NCBI GenBank assembly: GCA_044359525.1
Contig: JBIKLY010000002.1
Span: 28,418-92,417, forward strand
Direction: 5' to 3'
DNA length: 64,000 bases
From: CAJBIL01 sp044359525
Lineage (GTDB): Bacteria > Pseudomonadota > Gammaproteobacteria > Burkholderiales > Rhodocyclaceae
Part shown: in pieces, positions 1 to 8,215 of the stretch
Layout of the letters: each line of letters starts with the position of its first letter
How positions within the stretch are numbered: the stretch's first letter is position 1
The notes under the pieces: generated by a model
Told to the model about the DNA's origin: nothing
What the model saw: only the letters and a program-made list of their open reading frames with translations
Databases searched by the model: none
Position numbers and translations under genes: made by a program

Positions 1-1560
1 GAGGCGCAGCATCTGCTCGGCGTGGCGCCCGAGGTGTTCCCGCAGGACCTTGAGAGTTTTCTTGAGTATGTTCCGCCGGCTGAGCGGGATGTCATCCGCC
101 GGATGATTGCGCAGGCGGTGTCCGATGGCAGTTTGCGCTTCGAACATCATGCGCGGCGTGGTGACGGCGTGGAGCGACTGTTTTTGCAGAATGGCGAACT
201 GGTTCAGCGCGAGGGCGCCGGCCCGACGCTGATCGGTACGGTGCGCGACGTGACCGAGCAGCGTGCTGCCGAACGGGCGCTGGTTGACAGCGAAGCGCGT
301 TTGCGTTCGGTGATTGCGGTCATGGCCGAGGGGGTGGTCGTGCTGGCCGGCGATGGCGGCGTGCAATCCTGTAATGCGGCGGCTGAGCGCATTCTCGGTG
401 CTGAGCTGTGTCGCGATTTTCCGCTGCTGGGGGGTGCGTCCGACAGTTATTGGCTGCGCGAGGATGGCTCGCCCCTGTTGCCGGCCGATCTGCCTCCGCA
501 ACTGACGCTGGCGACCGGTCAGGCGGTTGACCGGATGATTCTCGGTTTGCGTCAGGCGGCCGCTGGCGAATTGTGGCTGAGCATGAGCAGCCGGCCTCTG
601 CCTCATGACAACGGCGAGAGCTACGCGGCCGTGGTTTCTTTTGTCGATGTAACGGCAATGCGCAAGGCCGGGCTGGATGGTCGAATGGCGCAAGCGATTT
701 TCGAGAATGTCGGGCAGCCAGTGGTGGTCACAGATGCCGATGCCAGAATCGTCATGATCAACCCGGCGGCGGCAGCGGTCACCGGTTTTTCTGCCGAGGA
801 GGCGCTCGGCGAGCGTCCCAGCCTGTGGCGCTCCGACCGTCATGATAAAGCGTTTTATGAACGGATGTGGCAGGCCGTGATCGAAAACGGCCAGTGGATT
901 GGTGAGATCTGGAACCGCAACAAGGCCGGCGAGGCTTTCCCGGTTTTGCTCTCGGTAACGGCTATCCGCGATCCGTCGAGCCTGGCGACGCGCTATGTCG
1001 GCATTTATACCGATATCACCGAACGCAAACGCTCGGAAGCGGAAATGTGGCGGCGGGCCAATTTCGACCCGTTGACCGGCTTGCCGAACCGCATGCTGTT
1101 CTACGAGCGGCTGGATCGTTCCTTGTCGCGTGCGGCGCGGGAGTCGGCCCGGCTGGCCGTGTTGTTTATTGATCTTGACGGCTTCAAGCCGGTCAATGAT
1201 CAGTACGGGCATCAGGCCGGCGATGTCGTGCTCAGCGCGCTGGCCGGGCGGATGCAGCAGAAGCTGCGCGAAAGCGATACGGTTGCACGTCTCGGTGGCG
1301 ACGAGTTTGTCGTTCTGTTGCAGAACGTTGGCAGCGACGAGGAGGTGTTGCGCGTTGGCGAGGGTTTGCTGGCGGCGGTTGAGGCGCCGGTCGAATTCGA
1401 GGAACGTCTGATTTACCTTTCGTGCAGCATCGGCATCGCCTTTTTTCCCGAAAACGCGGCTGACCGTGAGGCGCTGATGCTCTGCGCCGATGCCGCGATG
1501 TATCGCGCCAAGGTGGCCGGCAAAGGGCGCTTGTGTATTGGTGATCCGCGCCTGTTGTAG
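1..1560 (+). CDS. PAS-PAS-GGDEF diguanylate cyclase, 5' truncated by the window edge
   Basis: Makes the second messenger c-di-GMP in response to signals read by PAS domains. The frame is open from base 1 and the first residues already belong to a PAS fold that ends in a PAC-like segment (VRDVTEQR), so the true start lies outside the window; the GTG at 22 is unlikely to be the start. Two further PAS domains follow at about residues 100-220 and 230-340 of the visible part. A GGDEF domain fills roughly 350-510 with an intact LGGDEF active site and an RxxD product-inhibition site (RESD) five residues before it. No EAL domain follows and no membrane segment is visible. Family assignment is certain, the sensed signal is unknown. 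Confidence 0.93.
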   Translation, partial: EAQHLLGVAPEVFPQDLESFLEYVPPAERDVIRRMIAQAVSDGSLRFEHHARRGDGVERLFLQNGELVQREGAGPTLIGTVRDVTEQRAAERALVDSEARLRSVIAVMAEGVVVLAGDGGVQSCNAAAERILGAELCRDFPLLGGASDSYWLREDGSPLLPADLPPQLTLATGQAVDRMILGLRQAAAGELWLSMSSRPLPHDNGESYAAVVSFVDVTAMRKAGLDGRMAQAIFENVGQPVVVTDADARIVMINPAAAAVTGFSAEEALGERPSLWRSDRHDKAFYERMWQAVIENGQWIGEIWNRNKAGEAFPVLLSVTAIRDPSSLATRYVGIYTDITERKRSEAEMWRRANFDPLTGLPNRMLFYERLDRSLSRAARESARLAVLFIDLDGFKPVNDQYGHQAGDVVLSALAGRMQQKLRESDTVARLGGDEFVVLLQNVGSDEEVLRVGEGLLAAVEAPVEFEERLIYLSCSIGIAFFPENAADREALMLCADAAMYRAKVAGKGRLCIGDPRLL

Positions 1561-1673
1561 TACGGCGCCTATGCCTTTCGGCATATTCTTTCGGGATGAT
1601 TTGACGGCTTTCGGTGCTGCCGGAATCGTCCCGCACAAAATTCCCGTAGAAATATTAGGGATTTTTTCTCCAA

Positions 1674-1687
1674 TTGATTTGCATCAT
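1674..1687 (+). promoter_or_regulatory. FNR/ANR-like box upstream of napD
   Basis: TTGATTTGCATCAT matches the FNR consensus TTGAT-N4-ATCAA at nine of ten fixed positions. It lies about 113 bases before the napD start, inside the 240-base gap between the cyclase gene and napD. Activation of nap operons by FNR-type regulators under oxygen limitation is known; use here is inferred. No other clear site was seen in this gap. Confidence 0.6.
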
Positions 1688-1800
1688 AAAAAACAGGCCG
1701 GCATCGGCCTAGACTCGTTGCCAGACAGAGTGCTGACCGTGTGGCGCTCAATCCCCGGGGGCCTTTGCTGCCTTGCGGGAACTTGGAGTGTTTAGAGGCG

Positions 1801-2049
1801 ATGAATATTTCCAGTGTGCTGGTCAATGCCCGACCCGAAAGGATCGATCAGGTGCAGGAAGGTCTGTTGGCGTTGAGCGGTGTTGAAGTACATGCGGCAA
1901 CCGGGGATGGACGATTGATCGTGACGATCGAAGCGGACTCCGATCAAGCGGTTGCCAATATGTTTGCGGAGATCAACCAGCAGCCGGGTGTGCTTTCGGC
2001 GGCGATGGTTTATCACCAATATGAATCTGATCCTGATGAGGAGGCCTGA
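1801..2049 (+). CDS. napD: NapD, chaperone for the NapA signal peptide
   Basis: Small cytoplasmic protein (82 residues) that binds the twin-arginine signal of NapA and holds back export until the molybdenum cofactor is inserted. The sequence starts MNISSVLVNARPE and has the compact ferredoxin-like fold pattern of NapD, with the typical 'G-V-E-V-H' strand and an acidic tail. The ATG at 1801 is chosen because NapD homologues begin at MNISS; the longer frame upstream adds residues not typical of the family. Its stop is one base before the napA start, so the two are translationally coupled. First gene of napDAGHB. Confidence 0.93.
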   Translation: MNISSVLVNARPERIDQVQEGLLALSGVEVHAATGDGRLIVTIEADSDQAVANMFAEINQQPGVLSAAMVYHQYESDPDEEA

Positions 2050-2050
2050 G

Positions 2051-4579
2051 ATGAAACTGACTTTGACGCGTCGTGACTTTATCAAGAGCAACGCCGTTGC
2101 CGCTGCCGCTACGGCTGCGGGTATTACGATTCCCGGACTGGCGGAAGCCGCCGCACCGAAGAAGGATGACGGCGTGCGCTGGGACAAGGGCGCCTGTCGC
2201 TATTGCGGTACCGGCTGCGGCGTGCTGGTCGGCACCAAGGGCGGGCGTATCGTCGCCACCCAGGGTGACCCGGATGCCCCGGTCAATAAAGGTCTGAACT
2301 GCATCAAGGGCTATTTCCTCTCGAAGATTCAATACGGCAATGACCGTCTGACGCAGCCGCTGCTGCGCATGAAGGACGGCAAGTTCGACAAGGGCGGCGA
2401 GTTCACGCCGATCTCCTGGGACGCCGCTTTCGACATCATGGCCGACAAGTGCAAGGCGGCGCTGAAGAAGGGCGGGCCGAAGAATATCGCCATGTTCGGT
2501 TCCGGCCAATGGACGATCTGGGAAGGCTATGCCGCCGCCAAGCTGATGAAGGCCGGCTTCCTGACCAACAACCTCGACCCGAATGCCCGTCACTGCATGG
2601 CTTCTGCCGTGGCCGGTTTCATGCGCACTTTCGGTATCGATGAGCCGATGGGCTGCTACGACGACCTGGAGCACGCCGACGCTTTCGTGCTGTGGGGCTC
2701 GAACATGGCCGAGATGCACCCGATTCTCTGGTCGCGTCTGACCGATCGTCGTCTGACCGCCAAGCACGTCAAGGTGCACGTTCTCTCCACGTTCACGCAT
2801 CGCTCGTGCGAACTGGCCGACAACGAACTGATCTTCAAGCCGTCGACCGATCTGGCGATTCTCAATTACATCTGCAACTACATCATCCAGAACAACGCGG
2901 TGAACAAGGAGTTCGTCGCCAAGAGCGTCAACTTCAAGCGCGGCGTGACAGACATCGGCTACGGTCTGCGTCCGAATCATCCGCTGGAAAAAGTCGCGAT
3001 GAACAACGGCTATCCGGGTGAAGACGGCAAGCCGAAGGGCAATCCGAACAACTCGACGCCGATGACCTACGACGAGTTCGCCCAATTCGTTTCCGAGTAC
3101 ACGCTCGACAAGGCGCACGAGATTTCCGGCGTGCCGAAAGACAAGCTCGAAGCGCTGGCCAAGACCTACGCCGACCCGAAGACCAAGGTCGTTTCCTACT
3201 GGACCATGGGTTTCAACCAGCATGTGCGCGGCACCTGGGTGAACAACATGATTTACAACGTGCACCTGCTGGTCGGCAAGATTTCCGAGCCGGGCAACGG
3301 GCCGTTCTCGCTCACTGGTCAGCCGTCGGCTTGCGGTACGGCACGTGAAGTCGGTACCTTCGCGCATCGCCTGCCGGCCGACATGGTGGTGATGAATCCG
3401 AAGCACCGCGAACTTTCCGAAAAACTCTGGAAATTGCCGGCGGGTTCGATCCCGGACTGGATCGGCGCACACGCCGTGGCGCAGAGCCGCCTGCTCAAGG
3501 ACGGCAAGATCAACTTCTACTGGACGAGCACGACCAACAACATGCAGGCCGGGCCGAACATCAACGGCGAGATCTATCCGGGCTGGCGCAATCCGGACAA
3601 CTTCATCGTCGTCTCCGACTGCTATCCGACCGTCTCGGCAATGTCGGCCGACCTGATTCTGCCGGCCGCAATGTGGATGGAAAAGGAAGGCGCTTACGGC
3701 AACGCCGAGCGTCGCACGCAGTTCTGGCGGCAGCAGGTCAAGGCGCCGGGTCAGGCCAAATCCGATCTGTGGCAGTACATCGAGTTCTCCAAGCGTTTCA
3801 AGACCGACGAAGTGTGGCCGGCTGCGCTGCTTGAGAAGAATCCGGAGTACAAGGGCAAGACGCTGTACGAAGTGCTGTATGCCAACGGTCAGGTCAACAA
3901 GTTCCCGCTGGAGCAGACTCAGAAGGGTTTTGACAACGACGAGTCGAAGGCGCTCGGCTACTACCTGCAAAAGGGCCTGTTCGAGGAGTACGCCTCCTTT
4001 GGCCGTGGCCATGCGCACGATCTGGCACCATTCGATACCTACCATCAGGCGCGCGGTCTGCGCTGGCCGGTGGTTGATGGCAAGGAAACGCTGTGGCGCT
4101 TCCGCGAGGGTTACGATCCTTACGTCAAGGCTGGCGAAGGCGTCAAGTTCTACGGCAACGCGGACGGCAAGGCGAACATCTTTGCGCTGCCCTATCAGCC
4201 GGCGGCTGAAGAACCCGATGCCGAATACGACCTGTGGTTGTGCACCGGTCGCGTGCTGGAGCACTGGCATACCGGTTCGATGACGCGGCGGGTGCCTGAG
4301 CTGTACAAGGCGGTGCCGGATGCGGTGGTCTTCATGCATCCGGACGATGCCAAGAAGCGCGGCCTGCAGCGCGGCGACGCGGTGAAGGCCGTGACGCGGC
4401 GCGGTGAAATCGGTTTGCGCGTTGAAACGCGTGGCCGCAACAAACCGCCGCTCGGACTGGTGTTCATCCCGTTCTTTGACGAGATGCGCCTGGTCAACAA
4501 ATTGACGCTTGACGCGACTTGCCCGATCTCGAAAGAGACCGACTACAAGAAGTGCGCCGTCAAGATCGTCAAGGCTTGA
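2051..4579 (+). CDS. napA: NapA, periplasmic nitrate reductase catalytic subunit
   Basis: Reduces nitrate to nitrite in the periplasm using a Mo-bis-MGD cofactor and one [4Fe-4S] cluster; electrons come from NapB. The 842-residue product starts with a Tat signal (TRRDFIK, residues 6-12) ending near AEAAA. Cluster ligands are in CRYCGTGC (about 49-56) plus the Cys of GLNCIKG near 84. The Mo-ligand Cys lies in NARHCMAS near 180. Start at 2051 follows napD by one base. Length is normal for NapA (about 830). C-terminal MGD-binding motifs such as TGRVLEHWHTG are present. Family assignment is secure. Confidence 0.98.
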   Translation: MKLTLTRRDFIKSNAVAAAATAAGITIPGLAEAAAPKKDDGVRWDKGACRYCGTGCGVLVGTKGGRIVATQGDPDAPVNKGLNCIKGYFLSKIQYGNDRLTQPLLRMKDGKFDKGGEFTPISWDAAFDIMADKCKAALKKGGPKNIAMFGSGQWTIWEGYAAAKLMKAGFLTNNLDPNARHCMASAVAGFMRTFGIDEPMGCYDDLEHADAFVLWGSNMAEMHPILWSRLTDRRLTAKHVKVHVLSTFTHRSCELADNELIFKPSTDLAILNYICNYIIQNNAVNKEFVAKSVNFKRGVTDIGYGLRPNHPLEKVAMNNGYPGEDGKPKGNPNNSTPMTYDEFAQFVSEYTLDKAHEISGVPKDKLEALAKTYADPKTKVVSYWTMGFNQHVRGTWVNNMIYNVHLLVGKISEPGNGPFSLTGQPSACGTAREVGTFAHRLPADMVVMNPKHRELSEKLWKLPAGSIPDWIGAHAVAQSRLLKDGKINFYWTSTTNNMQAGPNINGEIYPGWRNPDNFIVVSDCYPTVSAMSADLILPAAMWMEKEGAYGNAERRTQFWRQQVKAPGQAKSDLWQYIEFSKRFKTDEVWPAALLEKNPEYKGKTLYEVLYANGQVNKFPLEQTQKGFDNDESKALGYYLQKGLFEEYASFGRGHAHDLAPFDTYHQARGLRWPVVDGKETLWRFREGYDPYVKAGEGVKFYGNADGKANIFALPYQPAAEEPDAEYDLWLCTGRVLEHWHTGSMTRRVPELYKAVPDAVVFMHPDDAKKRGLQRGDAVKAVTRRGEIGLRVETRGRNKPPLGLVFIPFFDEMRLVNKLTLDATCPISKETDYKKCAVKIVKA

Positions 4580-4684
4580 GGGGTCAGGGCCAGTAACGGA
4601 CAGGGCCAGCAGGGAGGCCGGGTGTGGGCGACGTAGCGCTCACCCCGTGCGGGCTCCCCGGGCTCCCCGTCATGGCTGAATACC

Positions 4685-5647
4685 ATGCCTGCCGATAGCG
4701 ACAATTCCGTGAAGCCTGCGCCGCGCGCCGCTGTCCAGAACGGACTGGCGCGTCGCCAGTTCATTCTCGACGCCGCACGAACCGCTTGCGGTGTCGGCAT
4801 GCTCGGGCTCGGGCTGGGCTTTTACGGGAAGCAGGCCAGTGCCCTGCCGCCGCAGGCAATCCGTCCGCCGGGCGCTGGTGCGGAGCATGATTTTCTTGGT
4901 GCGTGCATTCGCTGCGGCCTGTGCGTGCGCGATTGTCCGTACGACATTCTCGAACTGGCCAAACCGGAAGCGCTGGTGGCCACCGGCACGCCCTACTTTA
5001 CGGCGCGCACCGGGCCGTGCGAGATGTGCGAGGACATTCCTTGCGTCAAGGCCTGCCCGACCGGCGCGCTCGATCATTCATTGACCGACATCAACAAGGC
5101 GAAAATGGGCCTCGCCGCGCTGGTCGATCACGAAACGTGCCTGAATTTTCTTGGGCTACGTTGTGATGTCTGCTACCGGGTATGTCCGGTAATCGACAAG
5201 GCGATTACGCTGGAAATGCTGCCCAATACGCGTACCGGTCGGCATGCGATGTTTTTGCCAACCGTGCATTCGGAAGATTGCACCGGCTGTGGCAAGTGTG
5301 AAAAGGCTTGTGTACTTGAAGAAGCGGCGATCAAGGTCTTGCCGGCAAAACTGGCCAAGGGTTCGCTCGGACAGCATTACCGCATTGGCTGGGATGAGCA
5401 GAAAAAAGCCGGCGGTTCGCTGATTGATGAACGGAGTATGGTCGATCTGCCGGATCGCCTGCCGGAAGGTACGAAATTACCGGGGCATTTTGATCCGGGC
5501 AGTAGTGGCGCGGTGGTGCCTTCAGCACCGCCGGGGATGTCGCAGGCAACGCCTGCTGGCCCACTGCCCAGTGCGCCGCCGGGCATGCCCGGCGCCACCG
5601 CCGGGCGCGTGCCGAGCCACCCGCCGGGCCTTGGGGGTGGCAAATGA
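4685..5647 (+). CDS. napG: NapG, polyferredoxin subunit of the quinol dehydrogenase arm
   Basis: Periplasmic iron-sulphur protein that works with membrane protein NapH to feed electrons from quinol toward NapA. A Tat-like signal (ARRQFILDA) is followed by four cysteine groups: CIRCGLCVRDCP, CEMCEDIPCVKACP, CLNFLGLRCDVCYRVCP and CTGCGKCEKAC. The 320-residue protein is longer than most NapG; about 45 C-terminal residues form a Pro/Gly/Ala tail with the repeats PSAPPGM, PSAPPGM and PSHPPGL. It overlaps napH by 4 bases. The 105-base gap after napA is GC rich with short repeats and shows no clear terminator. Confidence 0.95.
   Translation: MPADSDNSVKPAPRAAVQNGLARRQFILDAARTACGVGMLGLGLGFYGKQASALPPQAIRPPGAGAEHDFLGACIRCGLCVRDCPYDILELAKPEALVATGTPYFTARTGPCEMCEDIPCVKACPTGALDHSLTDINKAKMGLAALVDHETCLNFLGLRCDVCYRVCPVIDKAITLEMLPNTRTGRHAMFLPTVHSEDCTGCGKCEKACVLEEAAIKVLPAKLAKGSLGQHYRIGWDEQKKAGGSLIDERSMVDLPDRLPEGTKLPGHFDPGSSGAVVPSAPPGMSQATPAGPLPSAPPGMPGATAGRVPSHPPGLGGGK
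5519..5640 (+). repeat. Imperfect Pro-Gly repeats encoding the NapG tail
   Basis: Three in-frame copies of a motif translated as PSAPPGM, PSAPPGM and PSHPPGL, separated by variable Gly/Ala-rich spacers. The stretch adds a low-complexity extension to NapG beyond the last iron-sulphur motif. Confidence 0.8.
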
Positions 5648-6561
5648 ATACGCCTGTGCAAAAACATCGTACGGGTGCCGATGCGCTGGCGGCAAAGGGC
5701 TGGCTGGGTGCGCACAAGTGGTTGCTGGCGCGGCGCTTCAGCCAGCTGGGCATTCTCGCGCTGTTCCTGCTCGGGCCGCTGGCACACGTCTGGCTGGTCA
5801 AGGGTAATCTGAGCTACAGCCTGACACTGAATACGCTGCCGCTGACCGATCCTTACGTTCTGCTGCAATCCCTGGTTGCCGGCCATCTGCCCGAGAAGCT
5901 GGCACTGATCGGGGCGGCCATCGTCCTGCTGTTCTATTTTCTCGTCGGTGGCCGTGTTTATTGCGCGTGGGTGTGCCCGGTCAATATGGTGACTGACCTG
6001 GCCGGCTGGTTGCGCGCTCGTCTCGGCATCAAGGGCAGTGCGCATATCGCGCGGGCGACGCGTTACTGGATCCTCGGCATGACCTTCCTGCTCGCCGGAC
6101 TGAGCGGCATGGTCGTCTGGGAATTGATCAATCCGGTGTCGATGCTGCATCGCGGGCTGATTTTCGGGATGGGGGCGGCGTGGGCCGTCGTGCTGACCGT
6201 TTTCCTGTTTGATCTTTTCGTGATGAGCCGTGGCTGGTGTGGTCATCTGTGCCCGGTCGGCGCTTTCTACAGCCTGCTCGGCAAATGGAGTCCGTTGCGT
6301 GTTGTGGCAACGCAGCGTGCTGCCTGTAATGATTGCATGGACTGTTTTGAAGTCTGCCCGGAGCCGCAGGTGATTCGCCCGGCGCTCAAGGGGGAAGACA
6401 AAGGCGTCGGGCCGGTGATCCTTGCCGCCAACTGCACCAACTGTGCGCGCTGCATTGATGTTTGTTCGAAAGACGTTTTTAACTTTGGCACGCGTTTTGG
6501 CAATCCGGTCACCGACCGGACGCGTGCTGCGGCGCAGTCATCTGCGCCGGCTGGCAGCTGA
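5644..6561 (+). CDS. napH: NapH, membrane quinol dehydrogenase subunit
   Basis: Integral membrane iron-sulphur protein that oxidises quinol together with NapG, an alternative or supplement to NapC. The 305-residue sequence has about four transmembrane helices (around residues 30-50, 80-100, 140-160 and 175-195), two CX3CP motifs (CAWVCPV and CGHLCPV), and two ferredoxin-type groups near the C terminus (CNDCMDCFEVCPEP and CTNCARCIDVCS). It starts inside the last codons of napG (ATGA overlap) and is followed 51 bases later by napB. Confidence 0.95.
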   Translation: MNTPVQKHRTGADALAAKGWLGAHKWLLARRFSQLGILALFLLGPLAHVWLVKGNLSYSLTLNTLPLTDPYVLLQSLVAGHLPEKLALIGAAIVLLFYFLVGGRVYCAWVCPVNMVTDLAGWLRARLGIKGSAHIARATRYWILGMTFLLAGLSGMVVWELINPVSMLHRGLIFGMGAAWAVVLTVFLFDLFVMSRGWCGHLCPVGAFYSLLGKWSPLRVVATQRAACNDCMDCFEVCPEPQVIRPALKGEDKGVGPVILAANCTNCARCIDVCSKDVFNFGTRFGNPVTDRTRAAAQSSAPAGS

Positions 6562-6612
6562 ATTACGCAAGAAATACTGAAATCATACTTTGACGTGGAG
6601 GGAGCACCGATC

Positions 6613-7080
6613 ATGAACAAGACCGTGAAATTTACCATCGCCGCCGTGGCCACCTGTTTTACTGCCCTGGCCTTCGCAGCCGATAGTGCCAAGTCGATGC
6701 GCGGCATTGATGTGGCGGCTCCCGACCAGACCGCCGAGACCAAGGCCTATGTCGGCAAGCGGCCGGGGACGCAGGCGCCGGTGGCGCGTACCTTCAGCAC
6801 GCAGCCGCCGGTCATTCCGCACTCGATCGAGAACTTCGATGAGATCAATCTTGAAGGCAATCAGTGCATGGATTGCCACTCGGCGGCGAACTTCAAGAAG
6901 AAGAGTGCGCCAAAGGCTGGCGACAGCCATTTCGTCAACCGCGAAGGCAAAAAGCTGGAGGAAGCCTCGTCGGCGCGCTATAACTGCGTTGCCTGCCACG
7001 TGCCGCAGGTCGATGCACCGCCGCTGGTGGAAAATTCCTTCAAGGGCGATGCGGTCAAGAAGGCTGCCAAGAAGAACTGA
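6613..7080 (+). CDS. napB: NapB, dihaem cytochrome c subunit of periplasmic nitrate reductase
   Basis: Small periplasmic cytochrome that passes electrons to NapA. The 155-residue precursor begins MNKTVKFTIAAV with a Sec signal cleaved after AFA, and carries two haem c motifs, CMDCH and CVACH, with the conserved flank RYNCVACHVPQ. The start at 6613 is favoured over the GTG at 6595 because GGAGGG lies about 10 bases before it and the signal peptide then has normal length. Last gene of napDAGHB. napC and napF are not here but lie on the opposite strand several kilobases away. Confidence 0.96.
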   Translation: MNKTVKFTIAAVATCFTALAFAADSAKSMRGIDVAAPDQTAETKAYVGKRPGTQAPVARTFSTQPPVIPHSIENFDEINLEGNQCMDCHSAANFKKKSAPKAGDSHFVNREGKKLEEASSARYNCVACHVPQVDAPPLVENSFKGDAVKKAAKKN

Positions 7081-7119
7081 GCGCCGTGTGTCGCCGGCTT
7101 GCCCGGCGGTGCTGTCAGA

Positions 7120-7153
7120 AACGAAACGGGGAGCCTGTGCTCCCCGTTTCGTT
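7120..7153 (+). terminator. Strong stem-loop after napB
   Basis: A perfect 14-bp stem (AACGAAACGGGGAG with its complement) around a 6-base loop, 40 bases past the napB stop. The downstream T run is short and interrupted, so it is a probable but not textbook intrinsic terminator; it may also stabilise the 3' end. Confidence 0.7.
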
Positions 7154-7185
7154 GTGCTCAGAGGCTGTGAAAAATGCTTTAACCC

Positions 7186-7266
7186 CTACCGCAGAGGCGC
7201 AGAGGCGCAGAGGCAACGCAGAGAAAAACAGGTTTTCTCTGCGTTGCCTCTGCGCCTCTGCGGTAG
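7186..7266. repeat. Octamer hairpin H1 (GCAGAGGC dialect), napB / ZIP gene
   Basis: Long inverted repeat. The right arm is 34 bases and pairs perfectly with the left arm except that the left carries one extra 8-base unit (GCGCAGAG). The arms are built of tandem CGCAGAGG-type units. It lies between the convergent napB and ZIP transporter genes and is separate from the napB terminator. Confidence 0.9.
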
Positions 7267-7288
7267 ATTTTGTTTTTTCCACAAGCGC

Positions 7289-8101
7289 TCAGTGCGAATG
7301 TGCGTTGCCGAAGACCACCACCATCACGCCGGCTGCCAGCAGCAGGCCATGCCAGCCAACAGACCGGGTTTCGCGTTTCAGGCGTGGCATCAGGTCGGCG
7401 ATGGCAATGTACAGAAAGCTTGAGGCGGCAACGGTGATGATCACCGGTATCCAGTCGCGCGCGTTATCCAGCGCGAAATAACCGAGAATTCCCCCGCCAA
7501 CTGCCGCCAGGCTGGAGATGCCATTCCAGAACAGGGCACGTCCGCGTTTCCAGCCGGCCGCCAGGAGAATGGCGAAGTCGCCGGCTTCTTGCGGTACCTC
7601 GTGGGCAATGATGGCGAACGTTGTGCTCCAGCCGAGAATCGGGTCGGCAAGGAAGGCCGCTGCAATCAAGAGACCATCGGTGAAATTGTGAAAACTGTCG
7701 CCGATCAGTATCAGCAGGGTTTCACCGTGGGGATCTGCCGCATTATGCAGATGGTGGTGGCTATGCGTGTGGTCATTGCACTGCTGGTCGCCGTGGTGCG
7801 CGTCCGTATCGCCAGTGCCGCCATGCGTGTGGCGCCAAAGGGCAAGTTTTTCAAGTATGAAAAAAGTGAGGATGCCGCCCAGCAAAAGAGGGAACAGCCG
7901 GTGTGGCGAGAGGCCGCTCTCCAGTGCTTCCGGCAACAGCTTCAAGGTGGCTGTTGCGAGCAACAGTCCGGTAGAGAAACTTACCGTGAAGGTGAGGTAC
8001 TTGCGTGGCAAGCCGAACATCACCAATGCCGCAGCGGAGATGCTGAGCAGGCCGCCGAGCAGGCAGGCCAGAACGATCTGAACGAACAACGGGGTTTGCA
8101 T
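7289..8101 (-). CDS. ZIP-family divalent metal transporter
   Basis: Inner-membrane transporter of the ZIP family, which imports Zn2+ or related divalent ions. The 270-residue protein has about eight transmembrane segments; a long histidine-rich loop (HTHGG to HSHHHLH, about residues 90-120) lies between TM3 and TM4. The metal-site helices IGDSFHNFTDGLLI and IIAHEVPQEAGDF carry the H-N-x-x-D and H-E-x-P-x-E motifs of the family. It is monocistronic and sits between a long palindrome upstream and hairpin H1 downstream. The substrate cannot be fixed from sequence; zinc is most likely. Confidence 0.9.
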   Translation of the reverse strand: MQTPLFVQIVLACLLGGLLSISAAALVMFGLPRKYLTFTVSFSTGLLLATATLKLLPEALESGLSPHRLFPLLLGGILTFFILEKLALWRHTHGGTGDTDAHHGDQQCNDHTHSHHHLHNAADPHGETLLILIGDSFHNFTDGLLIAAAFLADPILGWSTTFAIIAHEVPQEAGDFAILLAAGWKRGRALFWNGISSLAAVGGGILGYFALDNARDWIPVIITVAASSFLYIAIADLMPRLKRETRSVGWHGLLLAAGVMVVVFGNAHSH

Positions 8102-8167
8102 GGGTGGGCGGGGCAGCGGTATTTCGCCACGAATAGACAGGCGCTATTGGATCACAGCGGGCTGATT

Positions 8168-8186
8168 AATGCAACATTGTTGCATT
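8168..8186. promoter_or_regulatory. Perfect 19-bp palindrome upstream of the ZIP gene
   Basis: AATGCAACA-T-TGTTGCATT is a perfect inverted repeat with one central base. It lies 67 bases before the ZIP start codon and after the stop of the acyl ligase gene. Size and symmetry suit a Fur/Zur-family operator. The regulator is inferred from the neighbouring metal transporter, not from an exact match to a known box. Confidence 0.6.
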
Positions 8187-8215
8187 TGACTGTTTCTTGC
8201 AACAGATCCGGATCG

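Noticed and set aside
1570..1583. Short stem ATGCC-TTTC-GGCAT after the first cyclase gene as a terminator
   Set aside because: Only five base pairs and no continuous T run; too weak to call.
1973..4339. 788-codon open frame antisense to napA
   Set aside because: Mirror of the strongly biased napA codons; no recognisable domain and no ribosome site. High-GC genes often leave such frames open.
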